Below, piece after piece: positions 54,708 to 64,000 of a stretch of DNA of 64,000 bases. The DNA comes from Neurospora tetrasperma FGSC 2508 (Eukaryota; Ascomycota; Sordariomycetes; Sordariales; Sordariaceae): assembly GCF_000213175.1 (NCBI RefSeq), contig NW_009799179.1:496001-560000 (forward strand), given 5' to 3'. The translations under genes and the position numbers were made by a program. The notes beneath the pieces are model-generated. The model ran no database searches. It was not told where the DNA came from and was given only the letters and a program-made list of their open reading frames with translations. How positions within the stretch are numbered: position 1 is the first letter of the stretch; each line of letters begins with the position of its first letter.

Positions 54708-56012
54708 CTAAGGAACAGTGGTCAACTTCTTGGGCCTGCTGCTAAGAGGACCACGGAGGTACTGAACAGGGGCCTTGACATCAACACCCAACTCGTCCGC
54801 AACAGTGAGGACGAACTCGGGCTCCTTCAAGAACTGCCTGGCAACAAGAACCATATCGGCACGAGTCTTGGCGCCGTTCTCGCGCTGGATGGTAACTCTG
54901 CCATCCTCCTTCTCCTGGACGGTCTCCTTGGCGATCTCAGCCGAGGTGACCAAGCCGACGGCACCAACGAGGAGCTGCTTGCCGGCCTCGTGCACAGCCG
55001 CGCGGATCTGCTCAGCCATGTCGATCTGGTAGTAGGTGTGGACGTTGATCTTCTGGTCCTTGTTGTTGCCGCCGGAAGAGACATCGAGGAGGTCGACGCC
55101 GAGGTCGGGGAGGATCTTGGCGAGCTCAATGGTCTGCTGGAGGTCCCACGAGGGCTGGCCGGTGTACTCCATCCACTCGGTGGCGGAGACGCGGACGAAG
55201 AGGGGCATGTCCTCGGGGATGACGGAGCGGACGGCCGAGATGATCTCGCGGAGAACACGGGTGCGGTTCTCGAAGGAGCCACCGTACTGGTCGGTACGCT
55301 GGTTGGAGATGGGGCTCAAGAACTCGGAAATGAGGTAGCCGTGGGCGGCGTGGATCTCAATGAGGTCGAAGCCGGCCTTGAGGGCGCGCTGGGCAGAGGC
55401 CTTCCAGGCCTCGACGAGCTCCTGGATCTGCTCGACGGTCATCTCCTTGGGGAAGGGGAAGGTCTCCTCGTTGTAGCTGATGGCGCTAGGGGCCCAGACG
55501 TTCTCGGGCCAGCCACCCTGCTCGGGGCCGGCAAGCTCGCTCTTGCCGCGCTGGTAGTGCCAGGGGGCCTTGGTGCTGGCCTTGCGGCCGGCGTGGGCGA
55601 GCTGGATACCGGCCTTCTGGCCCTGGGAGTGGATGTAGTCGACGATGCGCTTGAGGGGCGCAATCTGGGAGTCCTGCCAGAGACCAGAGCACTCGGGGGT
55701 GATGCGGCCGTTGGGGAGGACGCCGGTGGCCTCGAAGATGGTGAGGGGGACACCGCGGAGGGCGAAGGAGCCCAGGTGGACAAGGTGCCAGTCGGTCATG
55801 TGGCCATCGTCGGCAGAGTAGGTGCACATGGGCGCAACGGCGAAGCGGTTCTGGAGCTCAACACCACGGATCTTGAGAGGGGTGAAGAGAGTAGGGACAT
55901 CGCCGGGGGTGGAGGGGAGGGGAGTGCCGGCGGCGGGGACCTGGGCCGGGGTGTAGAAGGGAACACCCGGGGCCGCGGGGGAGGAGGTCTTCTTCTGGGA
56001 GAAATCGGTCAT
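54708..56012 (-). CDS. NADPH dehydrogenase, Old Yellow Enzyme family (YqjM-like)
   Basis: FMN-dependent ene-reductase that reduces activated C=C bonds with NADPH. One exon of 434 aa. An N-terminal Pro-rich lead precedes the TIM barrel: LFTPLKIRGVELQNRFAVAP, the Cys-bearing PMCTYSADDG that marks the thermophilic-like (YqjM) OYE class, HLVHLGSFALRGVPL, IQLAHAGRKAS, the active-site pair in IEIHAAHGYLISEFLSP, NQRTDQYGGSFENR, LFVRVSATEW, and the FMN-phosphate region VGAVGLVTSAE with MVLVARQFLKEP. I place the start at 56012 (AAGATGA context, as in relatives). An in-frame Met at 56093 would add 27 hydrophobic residues and is less likely. The physiological substrate is unknown. Confidence 0.93.
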   Translation of the reverse strand: MTDFSQKKTSSPAAPGVPFYTPAQVPAAGTPLPSTPGDVPTLFTPLKIRGVELQNRFAVAPMCTYSADDGHMTDWHLVHLGSFALRGVPLTIFEATGVLPNGRITPECSGLWQDSQIAPLKRIVDYIHSQGQKAGIQLAHAGRKASTKAPWHYQRGKSELAGPEQGGWPENVWAPSAISYNEETFPFPKEMTVEQIQELVEAWKASAQRALKAGFDLIEIHAAHGYLISEFLSPISNQRTDQYGGSFENRTRVLREIISAVRSVIPEDMPLFVRVSATEWMEYTGQPSWDLQQTIELAKILPDLGVDLLDVSSGGNNKDQKINVHTYYQIDMAEQIRAAVHEAGKQLLVGAVGLVTSAEIAKETVQEKEDGRVTIQRENGAKTRADMVLVARQFLKEPEFVLTVADELGVDVKAPVQYLRGPLSSRPKKLTTVP

Positions 56013-57477
56013 CTTGATGATGTTGTTGGTGATGGATGAGGTATACAGATGGATGGATAGACTGATGGGAATACAGAAACGACAAAAGGGCAATGAGGGT
56101 AGATGGGCGCTTATAGCATTTATACTCCCCGTTCTGGGAGGCCCGAAGCCGTATTAAAACGCATCGTTATCATGGAGCACTAAGTGGGGGTGTTTCTGTG
56201 TTGATTACAAACCACCCTTCAACTGACTATCGTCGGTGTTCCCCTTGCCCAGCAGCAGCGGTGTCCCATGGGATCTTGAAATGGGCGTTTCATCCCTCGG
56301 GAAAGGGAAAAAAAAGAAAAAAAAAAATACAGTTCTTGTTCGGATGGCGTTGAAAATGGCGCCATTTCCATTGGCCAATCCATTTCAGTTGTTGAAGGTT
56401 CGCCTCCAATGGATCATTAATTGGTTGCCGAGTGAGAGACGCTTATGGAAATCTTCAGACGGTCTTCGATCGCGCAAATGTGGGGCTGCTGGTACTTTTT
56501 GGTTCTATGATTTGAAATGAGGACAGGTTGTACCTCTAGGGAGAATACCTCTATGGAGGAATAATTTTCCCCGTGGTGACCAAGCCGACGGTTACTCGTC
56601 AGGTCTTTCCAAAACACTACATACCTAGTCAGGGACCAATTGACAATGAATCGTACACGGCCATTTCCCTGACTACTGACTAGGTGTACCGGCCAGCCCA
56701 CTAGTCAGCGCATTGTCGGTTTTAAGGGACCTGACGAATACCAACCATCGTACCATGGCCATAGCCGGAGACAGTTGGATTGGAAATCCGAATCCATCCA
56801 AACCCACCACGTCGCAGGGGGTTGGAGCCCTTTGCGACTTTGCCAAACGCGGTGAGAGGCTGATCGCCAATTCTAGATGGACTGCGTCACCAATCGCCGC
56901 ACGTCAACGAGGGTGAGAGATCTCGCCCATTGCCCCGGTGAGTTCTGGGCGATACACCATATTAGTAATCCGCCCGCCTCCCGCATGAAAGCCGAGAAAA
57001 GAGCGCGCACGGAAATACCGGGAATCCGGGATCCGGTACTGATAGCCCCCCGGCTGTGCCGTCACCGTCTTTATCGCCGCCTTCGTCTCCGACCAATTAC
57101 AAATCCCGGAGCAAAGTCCACTATGTATCACCGCCTCAGCTCCCACTCCTATCCGTTCACGCTGGAGAATCGCAACGAGACGCTACACACAATTCTACTG
57201 GATGACGGTTGTCTGTCCGACGCCGAACCCCTGATAAACATCTTTCCTAAAAAGTCTAATCCAAAACACCAAAAAGGTAAACAATAGAGGTGGATATCAT
57301 CATCTATTTTGCACATCTGACAGGCGTAAAAATCGTATCGTCTCTAAATGAAAACCGAACAGCTGGCGCGTCGCAAAATACATACCCGCCAAAGACACAG
57401 CACAACGCCTTTCACCAACCGACCCAACAACCCCTTAGACCCAATGGATATCTATCTAGCCTTCCTCTTCTCTTTCT
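56013..57477. other. Intergenic region between OYE and methionyl-tRNA synthetase
   Basis: Promoter of the OYE gene on the left and 3' UTR of the synthetase on the right (both minus strand). Contains an A-rich run near 56308-56330 and GTACCTCTAG at 56530. A 136-codon + frame (56877-57287) has no recognisable domain. Confidence 0.5.
56530..56539 (+). promoter_or_regulatory. GTACCTCTAG element, copy 5
   Basis: Exact copy of the recurrent 10-mer, 518 bp upstream of the OYE start, with a near copy (ATACCTCTATGG) 15 bp further on. Confidence 0.4.
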
Positions 57478-59809
57478 TTACCTCAAAGGAAGCTCTTTAG
57501 TCTCACCGGCGGCGGCTTCCTTGGCAGCCTGCTCCTTGGCCAGCCTCTCCTTCTCCTTCTTGGCCTTCTTCTTCTCCTTTTCCTTCTCCCTCTGCAGCTT
57601 CTTGGCAGCCGCCTTCTCGGCCTCAATGGCCTTTTGCTTGCGGAGCTCCTCACCACCGTAGGCCTCGCGCCACTCCTCCAGCTTGGCAGCGGGAATCTGG
57701 GAGAACAGAAGCTCAGGGGTGCCAATGGGCTCACCAGCCTTGAGGGCGTCGGCGGTCCAGGTGTCAGGGATGACAACGGGGATGTCGGTCTCACCCTCAG
57801 CAGCCTTGAGGCCAACCTGTCTGAGGATAGACTGAGCGGTGCCGGGCATGTAAGGGCTCAAGACACCGGCAATAAGGTGGAGAAGGTTGAGGGCAAAGTT
57901 AATGACAGCGTTGCAGCGCTCAGGCTCCTCGGTAAGAAGCTGGTTGCTGAGCTTGTTGTCCTGGAGCAACTTGTTACCGACGGCAGAGATGCTGAGGACG
58001 GTAGCAAGACCGGCGCGGAGCTTGGTACCCTTGACCTGCTCGTTGTACTCCTTGAGGAGCTTGTTGATCTCCTCCTTGTACTCATCAAGAGACGCGATGG
58101 GAGTCTTGGGGTACTCGGGGACCTTGGCGTCAAGCTTGGCCTGGCAGAACTTGACGACACGCTGGCACAGGTTACCGAGGTTCTTGAGGAGATCGTTGTT
58201 GTTGGAGTCAATGAACTCCTCCCACTTGAACTCGGAGTCACCAGACTCGGGACGTCTGGAGAGGAGGTAGTATCTCCAGACATCGGGGTCGATGCCGGTA
58301 TCCCTGGCGTTGTTGCCAAACACACCGACGCCCTTGGACTTGCTGAACTTGCCACCCTCGTAGTTGAGGTACTCGGTCGTGGACAGGTGGTTAACCTGGG
58401 TCCACTTCTCCTTGGTACCCAACTGCGTGCCGGGGAAGATGATGGTATGGAAACTAATCGACGGTGTTAGTCAGGACAGTTGTGACTTGAGTGAGAGTAG
58501 CACGCGGGGCACATACGGAACGTTGTCCTTGCCCATGAACTGGTACAAGGTGACGTTATCGGGGTTCTTCCACCACTTCTCCCAATTCCTGCCCTCCAGG
58601 TTACCCTCGTCGGTGTAGCACTTGGTAATGGAAGCGTAGCCAATGCAAGCATCGAACCAGACATAGAAGACCTTGTTGGCATACTCTTCGTCAGAAAGAC
58701 CCTCGAGGCCCTTGGGGACTGTGGAACTGTGTTAGCTATGGCCGTAAAGGGACTCAACCAAAGACAGGGCGCAAAGACGTACTGGGTACACCCCACTTGA
58801 GATCTCTTGTGATACCACGGGGCTTCAGGCCGTTGTTGATCCAGGAGCGAGTAATGGCAACGCAGTTGGCGCTCCAGCCATTCTCCACCCTGTCAAGCCA
58901 GGCAGTGATCTCCTTATTGAGCTCGTCTAGTCGAATGTAAAGGTGCTTAGTCTTGCGCCTCTCGGGAGTGGAGCCGTCAAGCTTGCAGCGGGGGTTAATG
59001 AGCCAGCCGGTACCCTTGCTCTCGTCTTCGCCGGCAGCGTTCTTGTCGGGCTGCATGGGGTCGAGCAGGTTGCCGCACGCGTCGCACTGGTCACCACGGG
59101 CACCGAGGTCGTGGCAGATGCTGCATTCACCCTCAACGTAGCGATCGGCCAAGAAGGTGTTGTGTTCGGGGACGGCGCAGAAGGCCTGGGTGGTTTCGCG
59201 CTCCTCGATGAAGCCATTCTTCCAGAGCTGGGCGAAAATCTCCTGGGTGATGCCAGTGTGCTCGTCGGTGGGAGTGCGGCCGAACTTGTCGAAGCTGATG
59301 CGGAACCAGTCGTAGACATCCTTGTGAAGGGCGTGGTACTTTGCGCAAAGAGTCGCGGGGTCTACGCCCTCGGACAGAGCCTTGGTCTCGGTGGCAGTGC
59401 CATACTCGTCGGAACCGCAGATGTAGAGGGTGGGCAGGCCACGGGCGCGGCAGAAGCGAGCGAAGACATCGGCAGACTGGCGAGGGTTGGGTCAGCGACA
59501 AGATTAGGTAGTGGAAGAGGCCGGACAAGATGGAGAGTTGGTAGATGGACAAGGTGACAGGGCGGGGCATATGCGCGGAGCGGCAGGACAGGGACGGGAA
59601 GCGCAAAAGCAGCGCATGTGGTAGTGGGCGCAGGGCATGGCTGCGGACGGGACAGAGAAGCGAGAGAACTGAAGCCTATCAACACATACCAGAACGCTAC
59701 CAATGATGTTGCCCAGATGGGGGACGTTGTTGACGTAGGGCAGGGCACTGGTGATGAGGATGTTCTCCTTGCCCGGCTGGGGCAGAACTGGTCCGTTTTT
59801 GCTGGCCAT
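57478..59809 (-). CDS. Methionyl-tRNA synthetase, cytoplasmic
   Basis: Class I aminoacyl-tRNA synthetase that charges tRNA-Met for cytosolic translation. Exons 59809-59690, 59476-58783, 58718-58517 and 58453-57478, 663 aa. Donors GTATGT, GTACGT and GTATGT and acceptors GCCAG, CACAG and TTAG keep phase. The HIGH-type signature is PHLGN (31-35) in [17 protein letters not shown], and the KMSKS-type signature is KFSKSKG (about 375). A zinc knuckle has Cys158, Cys161, Cys171 and Cys174. [15 protein letters not shown] and the anticodon-binding helix region ([20 protein letters not shown]) follow. The C-terminus ends in a long Lys/Glu/Ala helix ([21 protein letters not shown]), probably for tRNA or protein binding, without the EMAP-II or GST domains of some homologues. 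No mitochondrial presequence is seen. Confidence 0.95.
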
Positions 59810-60920
59810 TTTTGCTGTTCTGTGTGGTTGATGTCCTGCTGTCGCTGGGCTGCTGGACGACAAAAGATAATGAACTCGGAGCCGCAAACAGACGAAACCC
59901 CAATCGCGACATATAAAGTGGGGTGAGTCAGAAGGTGAGGGGCACAATTGACCCTAACCCTGAGCTGTGTTACTGTATGTCTCAAGCTGTGACCATTCCC
60001 CGCCTTTGTCCGATGCCGCTCGGTTGGTCTGGTCTCTTCTCTCTTGCCATCCCTACCTACGCACAGGTACCCTTGTTCGTCCCTTGCCGCCGCCACTTCT
60101 TTGTCTTTTAGTGTACACACCAACAAGGCTATTGCTTCAGTTAGTGCTTACTACCTACCTACCAACAAGCTCAACAAGCTTGTTTCGACGTCTATCGGAC
60201 AGAGCAGCAGTTGCGTATGTAATTCAACATTCTGGATGCTTGATCCAACATTTTCTGAATTACCAAAGGTCGTGTGCCTTGTTTCCTCAGATAGGTAGGT
60301 AGGTAGGTACAGGTCGATTTAGGTCGAGGACTCGAAAAGCCGGGGCGAAAACCCAGACGGACAGTGCGGTGGATTCTGAGCCTAGAACAGGGGCAGCTAG
60401 GGGATCGTTTCAGGGATCACCTCCCCTGGACTCGCCCTGACATCCGCAGTGGATCCATCGTCCCAAAATGCGGGGGTCTCGGTTGGTGCCGGCAGGGTCA
60501 AGGCTCCGTCTTTGGCGTGAACAGCGTCTCCTTCAGGGCTTCTCTCTTCCATTTCAGGATCGTGCCCTGCTAGCAACATGAAACGAAACATCCAAAATCA
60601 ACATGGAACGAACACGACCTTGGCAATGTAACCATACTCGGTCAACATCTTGAACCACAAGATTCTTATCAAGCCGGCACTGCCTCCTTCACGTTTCTTT
60701 TCCTGTTCCCGGTTATTGTTTGCATCTCCAAAGTGGTTTAACCAATGTTTCGAAGCATGGAACGCCGGATCGCGGCTCCGTGAGTTGAGTGTCATGGAGG
60801 ACGACCGGGCATGTTTTTCGAATACGACTTCTCTGTAGAGGTATACATACATACTCAGCTGTCCGGTAATCAACAAGTCTTTCTTTGGCAACCATCGTTC
60901 AGTGAAAAAAGTCATCAGTC
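59810..60920. other. Divergent promoter region, methionyl-tRNA synthetase and BTB gene
   Basis: Upstream DNA of both genes. It contains a GGTA repeat at about 60294-60310 and a minus-strand TACCTCTAC at 60836-60844, 77 bp before the BTB start. No gene is supported. Confidence 0.5.
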
Positions 60921-62040
60921 ATGTCTCCCAAAATAAACACAAGGAGATCCTCCAGGTCGTAAGTTGCCGGCTGCCTAACTATTTCCATGTGTCAAGACAA
61001 ACCCGTTTTCTAACTTCAACAGGCGGCTGGGATCTGAAATGGTCCAAGTGCTCGTGGGCAAAGAACAACGCGACTTTCGAATGCACAAGAAGCTTCTTTG
61101 CACAACCAGCGTCTTCTTCCGCAACCACATCGAAACCGCCCAGCAAGAAAGCAAAACGACCAAATCCGAATCCGAAGACTCGGTCCTCTGGCTCCCCGAA
61201 GAATCCCCCGAAGTATTCGAACTATTCATTGTCTGGCTTTACGACCGTCGCGCCTTTCAAGCATACGTCGACAGCGCCGTAGAAAAGGCCTCGAGAGATC
61301 GATACTCCCCCACCTCCTCCCCTAGCCGAATATCTCCTGCTCGACACTCCCCGTCCCGAATGGGAACGACCAGACATGCGGAAACAACCGACAGTGAACG
61401 GCGGGCCCTTCGCTGGAACCTGGTTCGTCTGCATCTCTTCGCCGAGGTAATCGATCTCCCCGCTTTGCAAGACGACTCGATGGACGCCATACAAGATTTA
61501 TACCTCCGCTGCGATTGGGACATGTCGCCGGGGTTTATCACCTTTCTGTACGGGGATTGTTCCCTCGAGAACGCAGTCAGGCTGCGCAAATGGGCCGTGG
61601 CAATGCTGGCCTGGACGCTGCACGGCGGGGACGGCACGTCAAGTGAGTTCGAGAAGCTGTTTGCTGTGTTTCCGAAACTCAAAGCGGATTATGGCATGCA
61701 CTTTAACAAGATGGCGGCGAGCAAGGCGGATCTACGGATTAAGAACCCCCAGTTGAGGCTACCGATGAACAATCTGAGGAGCGAGGAGCGCTTGTTTGGG
61801 TTTAGGCAATGCTCGTTTCATAGTCATCGATCGGCAGTTGGGGAGGGGGTGTGCCCCCATTTGGTAACGGGGCTGGAAGATTCAGACGATATGGAAACTG
61901 GGTCAACCCTGATGGGTGAGGATATTATTTCGGACGAGGAGGACGAGGAGAAGCTGGAAGGGGAAGCAGGAAGTTCGGATAGCGAGGTTATTATCACACC
62001 TGTGTGCGATATGGAAACTTCTTTCCTGGACCTCTCATAG
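60921..62040 (+). CDS. BTB/POZ-domain protein
   Basis: A protein of 351 aa, exons 60921-60958 and 61023-62040 (donor GTAAGT, acceptor AACAG; phase checked). The BTB fold starts in exon 2: SEMVQVLVGKEQRDFRMHKKLLCTTSVFFRN (about residues 18-48), then DSVLWLPEESPEVFELFIVWLYDRR. A Ser/Arg/Pro-rich loop (SPTSSPSRISPARHSPSRMG) interrupts before the helical part NLVRLHLFAEVIDLPALQDDSMDAIQ. The C-terminus is strongly acidic (ISDEEDEEKLEGEAGSSDSE). BTB proteins of this stand-alone type often act as adaptors for CUL3 ubiquitin ligases or dimerise; the partner here is unknown. An internal Met at 61039 could start a shorter protein, but exon 1 fits splice signals and frame. Confidence 0.85.
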
Positions 62041-62888
62041 CACACTTCAGTGCTTTTTTTTTTCCTTTTCATCTTTTTGGAGTTCGGGTCAAAGAGAGGC
62101 ATTAAAGGCAACATACCAATACAATAATACATCTGTTCAACCACTAATCCAAGCACATGTGTCAGAACCACCTATGCCCTTTCAGAAAAATGCACTCGTC
62201 CATCTTCACCCCTATTCCTTTGTTGATCCTATCCTGCAATAGACGAGAACTTGCCTCATCAACATCCACACATCGGGTACCAGTAACCCGTCGCAAATCG
62301 GATCCGAAGGCTGGACGAGAATTCACAGGTCGCCACGGTTCGACAAGAGAAACCAAAGCCAATGAAACCCAAAACAAAGACACAAGAGAAACGTAAATAT
62401 GAGCACAAATGGCTTTTTGGAGTTTCGTCTGTGAGACTCCATCCAAGAGCCTCATTGGTTCGCGCCAGATTCGGAACCACTTGCGCCTAAGCTAAGACCT
62501 TGAACCAGAGTCCAAGATCGATGTTGTCATCCTCTAACTGGAACTTTTGGTCTTCGAAAGCTGCGAGTAGGTTGCGTTGGCGATCGTCTGGCTGGATCAT
62601 TGGAGATGGGCGTCTTGTTGAGGTGGAGAACTGATTTGGCGCAGCATCTTGCTTGCGCCAATTCCAATGTGTTTCTCAGAGTTGTGATTCAATGGAGCTA
62701 TACCATAGGACGTCGAAGTGACAACTTGAATGGAGTTGTAGGCTTTGAAGTGGGAGAAAGAAATGTATATAATGGCCTTCGTCTCTCCCACTTCAAAAGT
62801 GTGCAATCATCAGCAACAAGTCATCAACAGCATCAGAACAATAACCATCATCATCCACATCAATCAATCAATCAATCTTTGAACAAAA
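62041..62888. other. Promoter region of the small secreted protein gene
   Basis: Contains the BTB 3' UTR, then the 14-bp inverted repeat around a TATA box at 62744-62797 and a CAATCAATC repeat in the leader (62862-62878). No gene of its own is supported. Confidence 0.55.
62744..62797. promoter_or_regulatory. 14-bp perfect inverted repeat flanking a TATA box
   Basis: TTTGAAGTGGGAGA (62744-62757) and its exact reverse complement (62784-62797) enclose 26 bp containing TATATAA (62766-62772). The TATA box lies 117 bp upstream of the start codon of the small secreted protein gene. The arms could be paired regulator sites or form a hairpin in DNA. The role is inference. Confidence 0.55.
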
Positions 62889-63733
62889 ATGAAGTTCACA
62901 ACCACCACCGCCCTCCTCCTCGCCACCGGCATCACCACCATCGCCGCCATGCCTTGGTCTACCAAGAACTCGGCCAAGACTCCCTCTCAAGTGTTTGAGG
63001 AGGACATCACGTTAGTCACCTCACCTCATCTCACTTTCATATGATGTCGCTCACTACCTACTACCCCATCTGCCTACCTACTACACACTTTCCCCCCCGC
63101 AGCAGCAGTTTGGAGTACTCGAAATCGCTGCCCTATCAGACATTGCAGTTGTTTGATTCCCCTCCACTCTTTTCAACTTCACAACACAGCTTGCATAATC
63201 TGCATTTCGTTTATGTAAACCTACTTACTGCATATGTGTACCATTCAACTAACACCACGTCGCATTTCCCTGCTGTCTGTGTTCAGTCTCCGCATCGAAG
63301 TCGTCCCCAAGACCAACAACAAGCACCACCACCAGCAGCAGCAGCAGTCTACGAAGAAAAATGACTTTGCTAGATTACTGAAGAACGGCGATGACGATGA
63401 TGAAAAGCCCGAGATTTGCTGGATGGCGTGTTTTAGTGAAAGCCCGAATTGTCCTGAGGGATGGGTGAGTTTTTTTTCTCTTTTCTCTCTCTTTTTTTTT
63501 TTACTTTTTTTTCCGTCGGTTTGGTTGCTTCCCAGGCTCTTGATAATGGTTTTTTTTTTCTTTCTTTTTCTCTTTGTTGTTCTTTGTTTTTCTTTTTGAG
63601 TGTGTGTGTGTGTGTGTGATTTGTGCAGACTTTTGACTAACTTTGTTCCCTCTCGGTGTAATAGCACTCAAAGCAGCATGGTGATTGCTGGACTTGCTGC
63701 CGGTCTATGGGCGAGGATAGCTTTGACTTGTAA
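62889..63733 (+). CDS. Small cysteine-rich secreted protein
   Basis: Three exons, 62889-63010, 63287-63464 and 63665-63733, 122 aa. Splice sites are GTTAGT/TTCAG and GTGAGT/ATAG, and the frame is kept. A signal peptide (MKFTTTTALLLATGITTIAA) precedes a low-complexity His/Gln stretch (KHHHQQQQQ) and an acidic run. The C-terminal module has six Cys: PEICWMACF, PNCPEGWHSK and GDCWTCCRS. The spacing C-x3-C-x7-C-x10-C-x2-CC suggests a disulfide-knotted core. Size, secretion and Cys content fit the broad class of fungal small secreted proteins (effector or surface protein). I recognise no named family. The module is split by the last intron, so a gene finder could miss the final 22 residues. Confidence 0.75.
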
Positions 63734-64000
63734 GATTGTCCTCTCTGGGCTGGGATGAGGGCAGGAAATCTTGTTTGTCTGCTATCTGCGAACCGAGTGA
63801 TAGTGCTTGCGGCAATGAGTGATGAGGTCTATGTGGAGAGGTAGTTAGGGTACTAGCCGATATGAATTATGATGTGTGACGAGAGAGGTGACACAAGATG
63901 CCTTCGACTCCTGAGTGAATATTTGTACGACCGTCTTCCGTAAATTGTCGTGATTTTTCTGGATTGAATGATCCGAAAGGCACGAATTATGATGATGAGG
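63734..64000. other. Downstream end of the window
   Basis: 3' UTR of the small secreted protein gene and intergenic DNA. Nothing else is visible. Confidence 0.6.

Noticed and set aside
54990-56039. 349-codon + frame antisense to the OYE gene
   Set aside because: A mirror of the codon bias of the real minus-strand gene; Gly/Leu/Val/Asp-rich shadow.
57634-58470. 278-codon + frame antisense to methionyl-tRNA synthetase
   Set aside because: Shadow of the real gene on the other strand.

Overview
This is nuclear DNA of a filamentous ascomycete, most likely a Sordariomycete of the Sordariales type. The genes carry short GT-AG introns (about 60-280 bp) with CTRAC/CTAAC branch points, coding regions prefer G/C in the third codon position, and the long intergenic stretches are rich in homopolymers, microsatellites and GTACCT/TAGGTA motifs. 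Two runs of N (12162-12662 and 25815-26530) are assembly gaps. Gene models were built by eye from splice sites and reading frame.

Layout. 0.5-1.7 kb: actin capping protein beta, then a 7.7 kb stretch without a supportable gene. 9.3-19.4 kb: NAD-dependent epimerase-like protein, a calycin-like protein, a CBS-pair protein and the mitochondrial phosphate carrier. 19.9-24.4 kb: a divergent pair made of a purine-nucleoside-phosphorylase-like gene and an NB-ARC/TPR NOD-like receptor, both broken. 25.5-27.1 kb: a secreted protein whose second intron contains the gap, next to debris of another gene. 28-36 kb: family X DNA polymerase, MOB2-type kinase activator and type I arginine methyltransferase. 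38.6-41.4 kb: an unrecognised low-complexity gene directly behind phosphoacetylglucosamine mutase. 42.8-50.4 kb: MUS81, riboflavin synthase, a GT17 glycosyltransferase and a CFEM protein. 53.2-63.7 kb: pyroglutamyl peptidase, an Old Yellow Enzyme, cytosolic methionyl-tRNA synthetase, a BTB protein and a small cysteine-rich secreted protein.

Most genes are housekeeping and functionally unrelated. The exception is 19.9-24.4 kb. The C-terminal ~29 residues of the PNP-like protein and the first ~30 codons of the divergently transcribed NLR align position by position, without gaps and with about 17 identities. That is the architecture of fungal amyloid-signalling pairs, in which an NLR passes an amyloid fold to a cell-death effector encoded next door. 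Here the effector would be a nucleoside-cleaving domain. Both partners carry lesions (a stop inside the receptor motif, frameshifts, an internal deletion in the PNP domain), so this looks like a recently inactivated incompatibility/immune locus.

A second signal is a 10-mer, GTACCTCTAG, found five times exactly and always on the + strand, with near matches and one perfect 16-bp palindrome. All copies are intergenic and most lie in promoters.
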